In this document: positions 1 to 6,512 of the stretch, one piece after another | Layout: each line of letters opens with the position of its first letter | How positions within the stretch are numbered: the first letter of the stretch is position 1 | Source: Mageeibacillus sp. UBA3708 | GTDB lineage: Bacteria; Bacillota; Clostridia; Saccharofermentanales; Saccharofermentanaceae | Direction: 5' to 3' | Length of the DNA stretch: 12,838 bases | Assembly: GCA_002371375.1 (NCBI GenBank) | Contig: DFIB01000178.1 | Location: forward strand, 1 to 12,838 | The notes under the pieces: model-generated | What the model was told of the DNA's origin: nothing | The model's input: the letters and a program-made list of their open reading frames with translations, nothing else | Databases searched by the model: none | Made by a program: the position numbers and the translations under genes

Positions 1-1
1 C

Positions 2-1855
2 GGGTCCACATATAATTCTAATCATACGATACGCATCTCCGGCGGAACGGTGCTTGCATATGCATCCATAGCTACAGTTGGCAGTCTGGATGACAACGGT
101 GCAGCCGGCATCGGCGGCGGGGCATGCGGTTCTCTTAGTGGTGCTGATTTCGGAGGTACGCTTGAGATTACAGGAGGAACGGTAAAAGCTTACGGATCCG
201 GCAGAGATACCGGCGACAGCGATCTTGGCGCAGCCGGTATCGGCGGCGGCTTGGGAGGTGACATGACCGGAACTATCACCATTAGCGGCGGCTCTGTAGA
301 GGCTGTCTCCAGACTTGGAGGTGCCGGTATAGGAGGCGGAGCTTCCGACGGTTCCAGAGGCAGTGATATGGAAGGAACAGTCACGATAAACGGGACTGCG
401 GAAGTGAGGGTCAAGCAGATATATAACTCAGTGGCATATGATAAAGTTCAGACTATCGGACACGGATACTATAAAATTACAGTCGGAGATCCCGATCAGG
501 GTACTCTGATCTTAGGGAATAATATGATGGTTTACTTCGATGGCGAAGCGATCATTAATGCCGGAATGAGAGATCTGCTGTGTCGTGCCAGCAGGAAGGA
601 CCAGTGGCTCTATATCCGGCCGTGCATCCATCCGGCTCATGTCTATGTTGTTTCAGAAAGCGGCCATCTTATGGCTTGTCCTCATTGTTCAACGGCTTTC
701 CAGACTGAGGCACATCAGCCCGATTCCCAAAACAAGTGCACAGTATGCGGATATCAGGGACCGGTGTACGATATAAGCTTTGACGGTAACGGCGGCAGCG
801 GATCCATGGATACCGTACATGTGGTTCCGGGTTCGGAATACGTGCTTCCCGGGAGCAGTTTTACACCTCCTGAGGATAAGGTGTTTACCGGCTGGACTGT
901 CGGATCGGGTACGGATGTGAAGGTCCCGGGAGATAAGATAACTGTCGATTCAGATACGGTCCTCACGGCTAATTATGAGTACTTTGCGACACTTGCAGGT
1001 TATACGCTGAGCCTTGACGGTGATATCGGTATCAAGTTCTATATGAGAGTTGCTGATCCGGGAACGGATGATCCTTATATGGAGTTTACTGTTCCGGGAG
1101 CGTCCAAAGAGTACAGCACACAGAAGGTATATCTTTCTAATGCAGGAACTGATACGGTAGATGGCGTTACATACCGTGTGTTCACGTGCCATGTTGCTGC
1201 GAAGGAAATGGCACAGCCCGTAACGGCACAGATGCACTGGGGTGACAAGACGAGCAGCGAATACACATATTCGGTTAAGGAATACGCGGAATTCATTCTG
1301 GCTAACGCCGAAAAGAGTGACACATATAAGAAGGCAGAGTCTCTAGTTAAGGCCATGCTGAACTATGGTACGGAAGCACAGAAGTATTTCGGCAAGAGTG
1401 AACCATATGCAAATGATACGGATTACATGAGTGTTGACGACAAGACTGTTGTTCCTCTGAGTGCAGATAGTATCAATGCGAAGTCGTCTGTTATACCTGA
1501 AATGCAGGGAGTTACTTTCGAAGGGGCATCGCTGTCATTGAAGTCAGAGACGACTCTGTCATTGTATTTCAAGAGCAAGACGGCGCTGGAATTTGTCTGT
1601 GCGGAGAAGTCTGATATCGAGACTTTTACATCGGGCGGCTATCAGATCTTGCGTATCAGGGGGATTATGGCAGACGAACTGGATGAACTCATGACGGTGA
1701 CGGTTACCTGCGGAGGTCAGTCATATACGATCAAATACAGTGCACTGAACTACTGCAAGAATGTGCTTGGCGGGAATCATCCGGATCTTGTAAATGTTGT
1801 CTCGGCTCTGTACAAGTACCGGGAAGAGGCCGAAGCCTATAAGCTTAAAGCATAA
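2..1855 (+). CDS. Secreted/surface repeat protein, 5'-truncated by window
   Basis: The frame is open from base 2 to TAA at 1853-1855, so the true start lies upstream; the internal GTG at 50 is not the start. In order it shows: three glycine-rich repeats (nt 26-376) of the form isGGtV-A...GaaGIGGG, resembling beta-helix or beta-solenoid surface repeats; a Cys-rich stretch with two CxxC pairs (CPHC 677-688, CTVC 737-748), probably a small zinc-ribbon-like module; one Listeria-Bacteroides-type beta-grasp repeat at about 770-980 (FDGNGG...GWTVGSG...LTANYEY); and a C-terminal region (about 985-1849) with a beta-rich part followed by the helical motif SVKEYAEFIL...VKAMLNYGTEAQKYF. From memory this C-terminal unit recurs in large extracellular proteins of gut Clostridia; its function is not known to me. 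No LPxTG motif or C-terminal membrane anchor is visible, so it is probably secreted or held non-covalently. A substrate or adhesive role is inference only. Confidence 0.85.
   Translation, partial: GSTYNSNHTIRISGGTVLAYASIATVGSLDDNGAAGIGGGACGSLSGADFGGTLEITGGTVKAYGSGRDTGDSDLGAAGIGGGLGGDMTGTITISGGSVEAVSRLGGAGIGGGASDGSRGSDMEGTVTINGTAEVRVKQIYNSVAYDKVQTIGHGYYKITVGDPDQGTLILGNNMMVYFDGEAIINAGMRDLLCRASRKDQWLYIRPCIHPAHVYVVSESGHLMACPHCSTAFQTEAHQPDSQNKCTVCGYQGPVYDISFDGNGGSGSMDTVHVVPGSEYVLPGSSFTPPEDKVFTGWTVGSGTDVKVPGDKITVDSDTVLTANYEYFATLAGYTLSLDGDIGIKFYMRVADPGTDDPYMEFTVPGASKEYSTQKVYLSNAGTDTVDGVTYRVFTCHVAAKEMAQPVTAQMHWGDKTSSEYTYSVKEYAEFILANAEKSDTYKKAESLVKAMLNYGTEAQKYFGKSEPYANDTDYMSVDDKTVVPLSADSINAKSSVIPEMQGVTFEGASLSLKSETTLSLYFKSKTALEFVCAEKSDIETFTSGGYQILRIRGIMADELDELMTVTVTCGGQSYTIKYSALNYCKNVLGGNHPDLVNVVSALYKYREEAEAYKLKA
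26..376 (+). repeat. Three tandem glycine-rich coding repeats
   Basis: Three units begin at about nt 26, 158 and 272, with a fourth degenerate start at 377. Each carries a I-(S/T)-G-G-(T/S)-V segment followed by GA(A/-)GIGGG. The GIGGG-coding DNA is nearly identical in copies at 101-120, 230-249 and 320-339. Unit length varies (about 132, 114 and 105 bases) through the loops between the conserved parts. More units probably lie upstream of the window. Confidence 0.75.
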
Positions 1856-1875
1856 TACATATGAAAGTGTATCCT

Positions 1876-1912
1876 TCCCGGAAAGCTGTTCCTGCGGTCA
1901 GGTTTTCCGGGA
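1876..1912 (+). terminator. Hairpin after surface-protein gene
   Basis: A perfect 9-base inverted repeat, TCCCGGAAA (1876-1884) and TTTCCGGGA (1904-1912), encloses an inner CCTG/CAGG pair (1891-1894 with 1899-1902). It sits 21 bases after the stop codon and just before the signalling operon. There is no T-run after it, so it is not a classic intrinsic terminator. It may be a weak terminator or a 3'-end stabiliser. Confidence 0.5.
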
Positions 1913-1924
1913 CCAATGTCTGAA

Positions 1925-1944
1925 TAATATGTTATCATATCTCT
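1925..1944 (+). promoter_or_regulatory. Possible promoter -10 elements close to the start codon
   Basis: Two -10-like elements lie in the last 20 bases before the regulator's ATG: TAATAT (1925-1930) and TATCAT (1933-1938). The second is preceded by TG at 1930-1931 in the extended -10 arrangement. No convincing -35 box is seen. Initiation from the second would start the mRNA at or next to the ATG. A similar TGAAATAATAT string precedes the second LytTR gene at 6456-6466. Confidence 0.35.
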
Positions 1945-2661
1945 ATGTTAAGGATACTCATATGTGACGACAACCGCGATACCGTTAATGAGATAACCGG
2001 AATGCTCGGGGAGATGTACCCGGAGCGTTTTGAGTATATATTCGCGTATGGAGAAGAGGATTTTGCCGGAGATGCCGGTATCAATTGCGATATCCTGATA
2101 ATGGACATAGATCTTGTCCTGTCGGACGGCGTTAATTCCAGCGGGATCGATATTGCGGGGAGACTTAAGAGATCAAATCCGGGGCTAAAGGTAATATTCG
2201 CGAGCGCTTTCCATGAGTATGCGCAGGATATTTTTGAAGTGGAGCCCGTATATTATCTGCAGAAGCCGGTGGCGAGAGAGAAGCTCAAGGCGGCTGTGGA
2301 CAAGGCGTTGGATGAGATCGGCAAGATGCAGAAAGCCAGATTCTCGTTCACGTGCGGATCGCAGATGATCACTGTCAATCTGGCGGACATCCTCTATCTT
2401 GAGAGCGACAAGCGCCTGATGAGACTTATGACAACAGGCAGTGAATACTCATTCTATTCCAAGATCAAAGACGTGGAAGTGAAGCTGGATGACAGGTTCG
2501 TTAAGACGCATCAGAGCTTCATCGTGAATATGGAGCATATTACGAGACTGGCGAATGATACGGCTTTCCTTGATGACGGAAGGGAGATACCGGTGAGTCA
2601 ATCCAGGTATAAGGAAGTCAGGACAATACTGACAAGATTTTTGGGAGACAGTATATTATGA
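1945..2661 (+). CDS. LytTR-family response regulator (AgrA/VirR type)
   Basis: A 238-residue two-domain regulator. The N-terminal receiver domain (about 1-125) has the acidic pair D8/D9, the phospho-acceptor D54 in LIMDIDL, S87 at the switch Thr/Ser position and K107 in YYLQKP, so it should accept phosphate. The C-terminal LytTR DNA-binding domain (about 132-236) has the usual LYLESDKR, KTHQSFIVNMEHI and IPVSQSRYKEV segments. Such proteins bind direct-repeat sites at promoters as dimers. The ATG at 1945 is the only reasonable start, since a stop (TGA 1921) lies just upstream in frame and the protein begins exactly where receiver domains begin. No Shine-Dalgarno is visible before it. The stop overlaps the next start (ATGA). 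It is the likely phosphate acceptor for the three membrane proteins encoded downstream. Confidence 0.93.
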   Translation: MLRILICDDNRDTVNEITGMLGEMYPERFEYIFAYGEEDFAGDAGINCDILIMDIDLVLSDGVNSSGIDIAGRLKRSNPGLKVIFASAFHEYAQDIFEVEPVYYLQKPVAREKLKAAVDKALDEIGKMQKARFSFTCGSQMITVNLADILYLESDKRLMRLMTTGSEYSFYSKIKDVEVKLDDRFVKTHQSFIVNMEHITRLANDTAFLDDGREIPVSQSRYKEVRTILTRFLGDSIL

Positions 2662-4007
2662 GCAGTGCGTTGATACTTCAGACAGCGGCTTCAGTAGTCG
2701 AGTTGTTCTTTGCAGTGCGTGTTATCATGGCATTCTCCGAAGAGAAGAGATTTAACGGCAAGGCAATCAGTTATCTCGCCGGTGTTGTCATACTCCTGGC
2801 AGGGGCTGTATGCAGAGCCGGTACTGCCGATGGGACCGGCATTTGGGCTTATGTATTCCATTTTGTGATACCGCTTCTTTGTATGCTTCTGACAGTGATG
2901 ATACTGAGTAGAGACGGTATCAAGCGAAGGATGGCAACGTTCTCGCTCATTGCATTTCCTCCGCTTGCCATTGAGCTCCTCTTCAGGTTATATCTCTATT
3001 TTCTGACCGGAACGGCATTCTATGGTAAAGCATTGCCCGGGACATACGCTGTGAATTACGGAACTGTATTCCTCGGAGTCTGTGATATAACCTTCTATTC
3101 GATATTGATCATGTGGCATAACCGCAGGCAGGTCAGGAACTTTGTCATTCCCATCGTGCTGCTCGTCCTGCTGCCAATGATGCAGCTTATCTATCTGACG
3201 CTTGTCTTCAGGAAGGATCTGTCGTCAGACATGGATTATGCGATGCTCGCAGGGATTGGTGCTCTGATGTTCAACACTGCGATCAATATACTCTTTATCA
3301 GGTTCATCGCCAGCAATGACAAGATCTTCGAACGTGAGAAAGAGGAAGAACTCAAGGCTAACCTCGAACATCTTGATAAGAGATACTTTGAGGCTATGGA
3401 GCATGAACTTGATGATACACGCAAGGTCAAGCAGGATATCCTCGGGAATATTGAGAAGATCAAGGCCAACATCGAATCAGGTGAGATCACTGAGAACGAC
3501 AAGCTGATAAGTGAGATTGGTACTGACGTTAACAGGATGACGAGTTCCAGATTCTGTGAAGAACCAACGGTAGATATGGTCCTCACGCTCAAGAAGCGCA
3601 AGGCGGAGTCATTATCCGTCCCGATCACCGTTAAGGCAGTCGTCCCGTCGGATGTCAACATATCCAAGCTCGATCTGTCCTCCGTCGTATCCAATCTCGC
3701 GGATAACGCAATAGAATCGGCTTCGCAGGTCACGTCAGAAGGCATTGAACCATATGTGAAGATAAACGTTGCACTCAAGGGTGAGCTGCTTGTTGTAAGG
3801 ACGGAGAACTCGACCTCTTCGGATACCACAGTCAATGATATAGAATCCCTTCACACAACGAAAGACAACACATACGGCATACACGGTTACGGCCTGAAGA
3901 TCCTTCAGAATATAGCGAACAGATATGGCGGAGAGCTTACTGTCGATATCAGGGATCATGTGTCGGTATTCACCATGATGCTCAATTGCGGCAGAGGAAC
4001 AGTATGA
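2658..4007 (+). CDS. GHKL sensor kinase-like protein with His replaced by Gln
   Basis: A 449-residue AgrC-type membrane protein. Residues 1-218 hold about seven hydrophobic segments. A charged helix follows (about 222-275), then a GHKL ATP-binding domain (about 300-445). The ATPase domain looks intact: N-box SNLADNAIES with N346 and N350, and G-box TTKDNTYGIHGYGLK with K402, H409, G410 and G412. The phosphotransfer helix reads RKVKQDILGN where the family has R-(K/R)-F-R-H-D-Y-x-N; codon 259 (CAG, 3432-3434) is Gln in place of His. It should bind ATP but cannot be phosphorylated at the usual site. The start is ATG 2658, overlapping the upstream stop, with GGGAG at 2643-2647. The two following paralogs carry the His and lack the ATPase, so this is probably the catalytic subunit of a split kinase (inference). 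The stop overlaps the next gene. Confidence 0.9.
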   Translation: MSSALILQTAASVVELFFAVRVIMAFSEEKRFNGKAISYLAGVVILLAGAVCRAGTADGTGIWAYVFHFVIPLLCMLLTVMILSRDGIKRRMATFSLIAFPPLAIELLFRLYLYFLTGTAFYGKALPGTYAVNYGTVFLGVCDITFYSILIMWHNRRQVRNFVIPIVLLVLLPMMQLIYLTLVFRKDLSSDMDYAMLAGIGALMFNTAINILFIRFIASNDKIFEREKEEELKANLEHLDKRYFEAMEHELDDTRKVKQDILGNIEKIKANIESGEITENDKLISEIGTDVNRMTSSRFCEEPTVDMVLTLKKRKAESLSVPITVKAVVPSDVNISKLDLSSVVSNLADNAIESASQVTSEGIEPYVKINVALKGELLVVRTENSTSSDTTVNDIESLHTTKDNTYGIHGYGLKILQNIANRYGGELTVDIRDHVSVFTMMLNCGRGTV

Positions 4008-4855
4008 ACACGGATCCTTTGTACGTAATAGCAGGCGGCGCCCTGAGCGGATTTATAATTACATACTCTTTCCTCGGCATCACATCGAGACGCCGGATTC
4101 CTGCATGGGCATGCTATCTATTGGGTATTGTCATGATGACCTTATGCAGCATCAATAACATGATGGTCACCCTGATAGATCCTACGTTTCTGTTTATCTT
4201 ATCGTATGTGGTGATGGCGGCTGCCTTCAGCAAGGACAGGATAGTTAAGAAACTGTTAACTTTTGTATGTTATGTCATATTGATAATCTTGATGGATGTT
4301 ATCGTAACTCTGATAGCAGGTTATCTCGGTGTGGATATCAACATTAATAATACTGATACCGAATACTTCAGATCTTTCTCGACCATATTAATGTGCGACG
4401 CGTGTATGATATCAGTATTTGTCTATAAGAGAGTGAAGATAAGAAATGCCGTTACACCTGCAATGATACTCGTCCTCTTACCATTGCTGATACTGCTTTA
4501 TGTTGCAGCGGTAATACTTGATAAAGGTCAGTATCCCGAGTCTCAGGCCTTTGCAATGGGTATTATTGCGATATTTATAAATGCTTCATTTATCTTCCTG
4601 TTCTTGAGATTTATAGCTGTAAGCAAACGTGTTTATGATCTTGAACGTGAGAAGAAGCTTATAGCGCAGCTTGAGGATTATGACAAAGAGTATTATGAGC
4701 TCGTTCAGTGTGAGGTCAATAAAGCCAGATTCATACGCCACGATGTTATCAATTATATGGAACAGATCAGGGCGCTGGCAGAACGCGGTGACAGTTCTTC
4801 GTGCTTGACGGCAGGCGAATTGATCAATGAATTAAGAGTAAGGTTGGAGGGTTGA
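4004..4855 (+). CDS. AgrC-like membrane protein with phospho-His, no ATPase domain
   Basis: A 283-residue paralog of the preceding gene. About seven hydrophobic segments (residues 1-206) include an SKDRI(V)KK turn after the third, matching SRDGIKRR and NKDRIRRK in its two neighbours. Then comes a charged coiled linker and the phosphoacceptor helix KARFIRHDVINYMEQI, with His at residue 246 (CAC, 4739-4741). The protein ends 37 residues later, after a second short helix, at the point where the ATP-binding domain should begin; no N- or G-box is found here or in other frames nearby. I chose ATG 4004 over the in-frame TTG 3986 because AGAGGA (3993-3998) is correctly spaced and the ATGA overlap matches the rest of the operon. 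It is probably a His-donor subunit phosphorylated in trans by the upstream kinase-like protein (inference). A phosphotransferase role of the Spo0B type is an alternative. Confidence 0.88.
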   Translation: MNTDPLYVIAGGALSGFIITYSFLGITSRRRIPAWACYLLGIVMMTLCSINNMMVTLIDPTFLFILSYVVMAAAFSKDRIVKKLLTFVCYVILIILMDVIVTLIAGYLGVDININNTDTEYFRSFSTILMCDACMISVFVYKRVKIRNAVTPAMILVLLPLLILLYVAAVILDKGQYPESQAFAMGIIAIFINASFIFLFLRFIAVSKRVYDLEREKKLIAQLEDYDKEYYELVQCEVNKARFIRHDVINYMEQIRALAERGDSSSCLTAGELINELRVRLEG

Positions 4856-5736
4856 TGCGCATGGAAGGCAAATACCTTTTGATGGAACTGATTATTGCTG
4901 CTTTCGAGCAGTTCTTTATGGTGTATATGGTGATATCGCTGACAGATAAGCTCCGCATCAGCAGCAGGGGGTTCTGTCTCTTCACTGGTATCTGCCTGAT
5001 GGAGGCCGCCGTTTATAACAATCTGTATGCCCAGTGGCTTGATTCGTTTATCTTCTCATCCATAACGGTCATTCTTATTGTCATGATCATCAACAAAGAC
5101 AGGATCAGGCGCAAGATACTTATTATTGCTCTGTGTATCGGTTCAGCCATAGCGCTCCTCATACCGGAGGCCGGAATATTGTATTTTGCCGAGTTTATCA
5201 GCCGTTTCTCCATCTCCGAGATGCCATCGGACTGGTCTGATACTATCTATATGGTACACTGGTCGGAACTGATGCTCATCTGGCTGTACATGGTCGAGAT
5301 AGTCATCCATAAGCGCAAGATGATGAGAGGAGTACTATTCCCGGTGCTCGTACTGTTCATTATTCCTACGGTCATGCTGGCATATATCTTCCCGATCTAT
5401 TCGCGTGATCTCCTGAATTCATTCGGATATACGGTGATATGGAGCACCATCATTCTCGGATCGTCAGTCCTTGGGATCTTCGGCATCTCCGCATTCTACA
5501 GGAGATACGTGAAAGCGCGCCAGACCGAGAAAGAACAGGCGATCATGAAGACATATGAAGACTATGACATGAAGTACTATGATAGTATACAGAAAGAAAT
5601 CCAAAGCGCGAGGTTCATCCGTCATGATGTCGTGAATTATATGGAGCAGATAGAAGCACTCCTGGCGGACGGCGACGAGGAGGACCGTAATGCCGCGTTG
5701 GGCATGATCGATGAGATAAGGAGCGTGCTGATATGA
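4855..5736 (+). CDS. Second AgrC-like His-donor membrane protein, no ATPase domain
   Basis: A 293-residue protein with the same build as its upstream neighbour: about seven hydrophobic segments, a charged linker (EKEQAIMKTYEDYDMKYYD), then SARFIRHDVVNYMEQIEAL with the phospho-His at residue 257 (CAT, 5623-5625). It stops 36 residues later, without an ATPase domain. The RFIRHDV(I/V)NYMEQI core is almost identical to the previous gene, while the membrane parts differ much more, suggesting two sensors with a shared phosphotransfer partner. GGAGG at 4846-4850 serves the start. ATG 4855 (TGATG overlap, 4-base spacing) is preferred, but ATG 4861 (10-base spacing) is possible. The stop overlaps the next gene by ATGA. 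No autoinducing-peptide gene (agrD/agrB type) is visible in the operon, so the ligand is unknown. Confidence 0.87.
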   Translation: MRMEGKYLLMELIIAAFEQFFMVYMVISLTDKLRISSRGFCLFTGICLMEAAVYNNLYAQWLDSFIFSSITVILIVMIINKDRIRRKILIIALCIGSAIALLIPEAGILYFAEFISRFSISEMPSDWSDTIYMVHWSELMLIWLYMVEIVIHKRKMMRGVLFPVLVLFIIPTVMLAYIFPIYSRDLLNSFGYTVIWSTIILGSSVLGIFGISAFYRRYVKARQTEKEQAIMKTYEDYDMKYYDSIQKEIQSARFIRHDVVNYMEQIEALLADGDEEDRNAALGMIDEIRSVLI

Positions 5737-6236
5737 TAAGGCCGGAGGACATCGAGCGCGCCGCAGGGCGCAAGTCTAACGAGAATATGAGGTTCCGCAG
5801 ATTTCTTAAGATGAATGCGGATCCGGATAAGCTTGATGAACAGTTCAAAGAACTTCATAAGGAACTGTTCTCTGAATATGATTGCAGCAAGTGTCGCAAC
5901 TGCTGCAGAATGCTGGGATGCTGCATAGACGGGCGTGAGATAAGGGGAATGTCAGGATCACTCGGGATGACCCCGAAGGAATTCAAGGATAAGTATCTGA
6001 CAGAGAACAGGGATGACCCTGATACCTATCTGAGCAGATCTGTCCCTTGTGTGTTTCTCAATGAGGACGGTTCCTGCCTGCTTGGGGATGACAAGCCGGA
6101 AGACTGCAGGGATTATCCGTATACGATGAGACCTGACAGGATGGGCAGTCTCCTTGCGATACTTGATAATGCAGCGGTGTGTCCGGTCGTATTCGAGATG
6201 CTGGATAGACTGAAGAGGATATACAGGTTCAGATAA
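5733..6236 (+). CDS. YkgJ-family CxxCxxCC cysteine-rich protein
   Basis: A 167-residue soluble protein with the family signature CxxCxxCC at C51, C54, C57 and C58, further Cys at 63, 64, 106, 115, 125 and 150, and the typical VPCVFLNEDGSC...KPEDCRDYPY segment. The family (YkgJ, putative zinc- or iron-chelating domain) is thought to bind metal, possibly as an Fe-S or zinc site; the biochemical role is not established. The start is ATG 5733, overlapping the previous stop, with AAGGAG at 5718-5723. It is the last gene of the operon, and a strong palindromic terminator follows 12 bases after its stop. Whether it takes part in signalling (for example redox or metal sensing) or is only co-transcribed cannot be told from sequence. 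Confidence 0.87.
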   Translation: MIRPEDIERAAGRKSNENMRFRRFLKMNADPDKLDEQFKELHKELFSEYDCSKCRNCCRMLGCCIDGREIRGMSGSLGMTPKEFKDKYLTENRDDPDTYLSRSVPCVFLNEDGSCLLGDDKPEDCRDYPYTMRPDRMGSLLAILDNAAVCPVVFEMLDRLKRIYRFR

Positions 6237-6247
6237 AAATCTCGATA

Positions 6248-6271
6248 AAAAATGCATCGCGATGCATTTTT
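6248..6271 (+). terminator. Rho-independent terminator of the kinase operon
   Basis: A perfect 24-base palindrome: an A-run, ATGCAT, CGCG, ATGCAT, then a T-run. The RNA would fold into an ATGCAT stem extended by A-U pairs and end in five U residues. Being symmetric, it could terminate on both strands, but no minus-strand gene is seen downstream. It begins 12 bases after the stop of the YkgJ-type gene. Confidence 0.85.
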
Positions 6272-6280
6272 CATCGCATA

Positions 6281-6397
6281 GTGAGGCGGCTTATTCAAGA
6301 CACGGATGTCAGACCGGGTCTTGTGAGCGACACAAGCGACAAGATTCGTCCGGTCAACAACGAAGCCTACTATTGTCCTGTCTCTCTGTTATGGTGA
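6281..6397 (+). pseudogene. Possible remnant of a PP2C phosphatase N-terminus
   Basis: This short + strand frame (GTG 6281 to TGA 6395-6397, 38 codons) has no good ribosome site. It contains SDTSDKIRPVNNEAYYCP, which resembles the opening of PP2C phosphatases (S/T-D-x-G-x-(V/I)-R-x-x-N-E-D-x-Y). The match centres on K-I-R-P-V-N and A-Y-Y; the usual metal-binding Glu-Asp would be Asn-Glu here. The frame ends after about 15 more residues, and no continuation (DGMGGH motif) is found in any frame. If real it is a dead fragment. The resemblance covers only about 15 residues and could be chance, and the same DNA also contains a nested inverted repeat. Confidence 0.25.
6312..6355 (+). other. Nested inverted repeat, possible structured leader RNA
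   Basis: Outer arms GACCGG (6312-6317) and CCGGTC (6350-6355) enclose inner arms TCTTGT (6319-6324) and ACAAGA (6339-6344). A competing pairing, CTTGTG (6320-6325) with CACAAG (6331-6336), would give a tight 5-base-loop hairpin instead. Two mutually exclusive folds upstream of a regulator gene are the kind of arrangement seen in regulatory leaders, but no known riboswitch is recognised and no transcript start is established. The rest of 6272-6512 shows an AT-rich stretch at 6444-6480. Confidence 0.3.
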
Positions 6398-6452
6398 CGA
6401 AGTAACAACTCACGCCGTTATTGTAATTGCTGCCTGAGACCATCAATATTTG

Positions 6453-6466
6453 TTGTGAAATAATAT
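6453..6466 (+). promoter_or_regulatory. AT-rich possible promoter before second LytTR gene
   Basis: TTGTGAAATAATAT includes a TAATAT -10-like element (6461-6466), in a context like that before the first LytTR gene (TGAATAATAT, 1921-1930). An alternative pair is TTGTAA (6421-6426) with CAATAT (6444-6449) at 17-base spacing. Neither is strong, and I cannot choose between them. Confidence 0.3.
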
Positions 6467-6512
6467 AAGTGTAAATCATTCCGGTGGATTCCGGCTGTGA
6501 CGGAGACTTATA

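Noticed and set aside
101..339. CRISPR-like or tandem DNA repeats in the GGCGGC-rich region
   Set aside because: The repeats are in frame, vary in spacing and encode a glycine-rich protein motif. They are coding repeats, not an array.
1856..1944. Autoinducing-peptide gene or LytTR direct repeats expected near an AgrC/AgrA-like operon
   Set aside because: No small peptide frame with a ribosome site, and no pair of LytTR-type GTT-core repeats at the usual spacing, could be found here or in 6272-6512.
3236..3835. 199-codon open frame on the minus strand inside the 449-residue kinase-like gene
   Set aside because: Antisense to a well-recognised GHKL domain. The product is Ser/Leu-rich low-complexity sequence with no start signal or family features.
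6301..6360. tRNA-like inverted repeats
   Set aside because: No GTTCGANNC T-loop, no acceptor-stem pairing and no anticodon arm in the right place.
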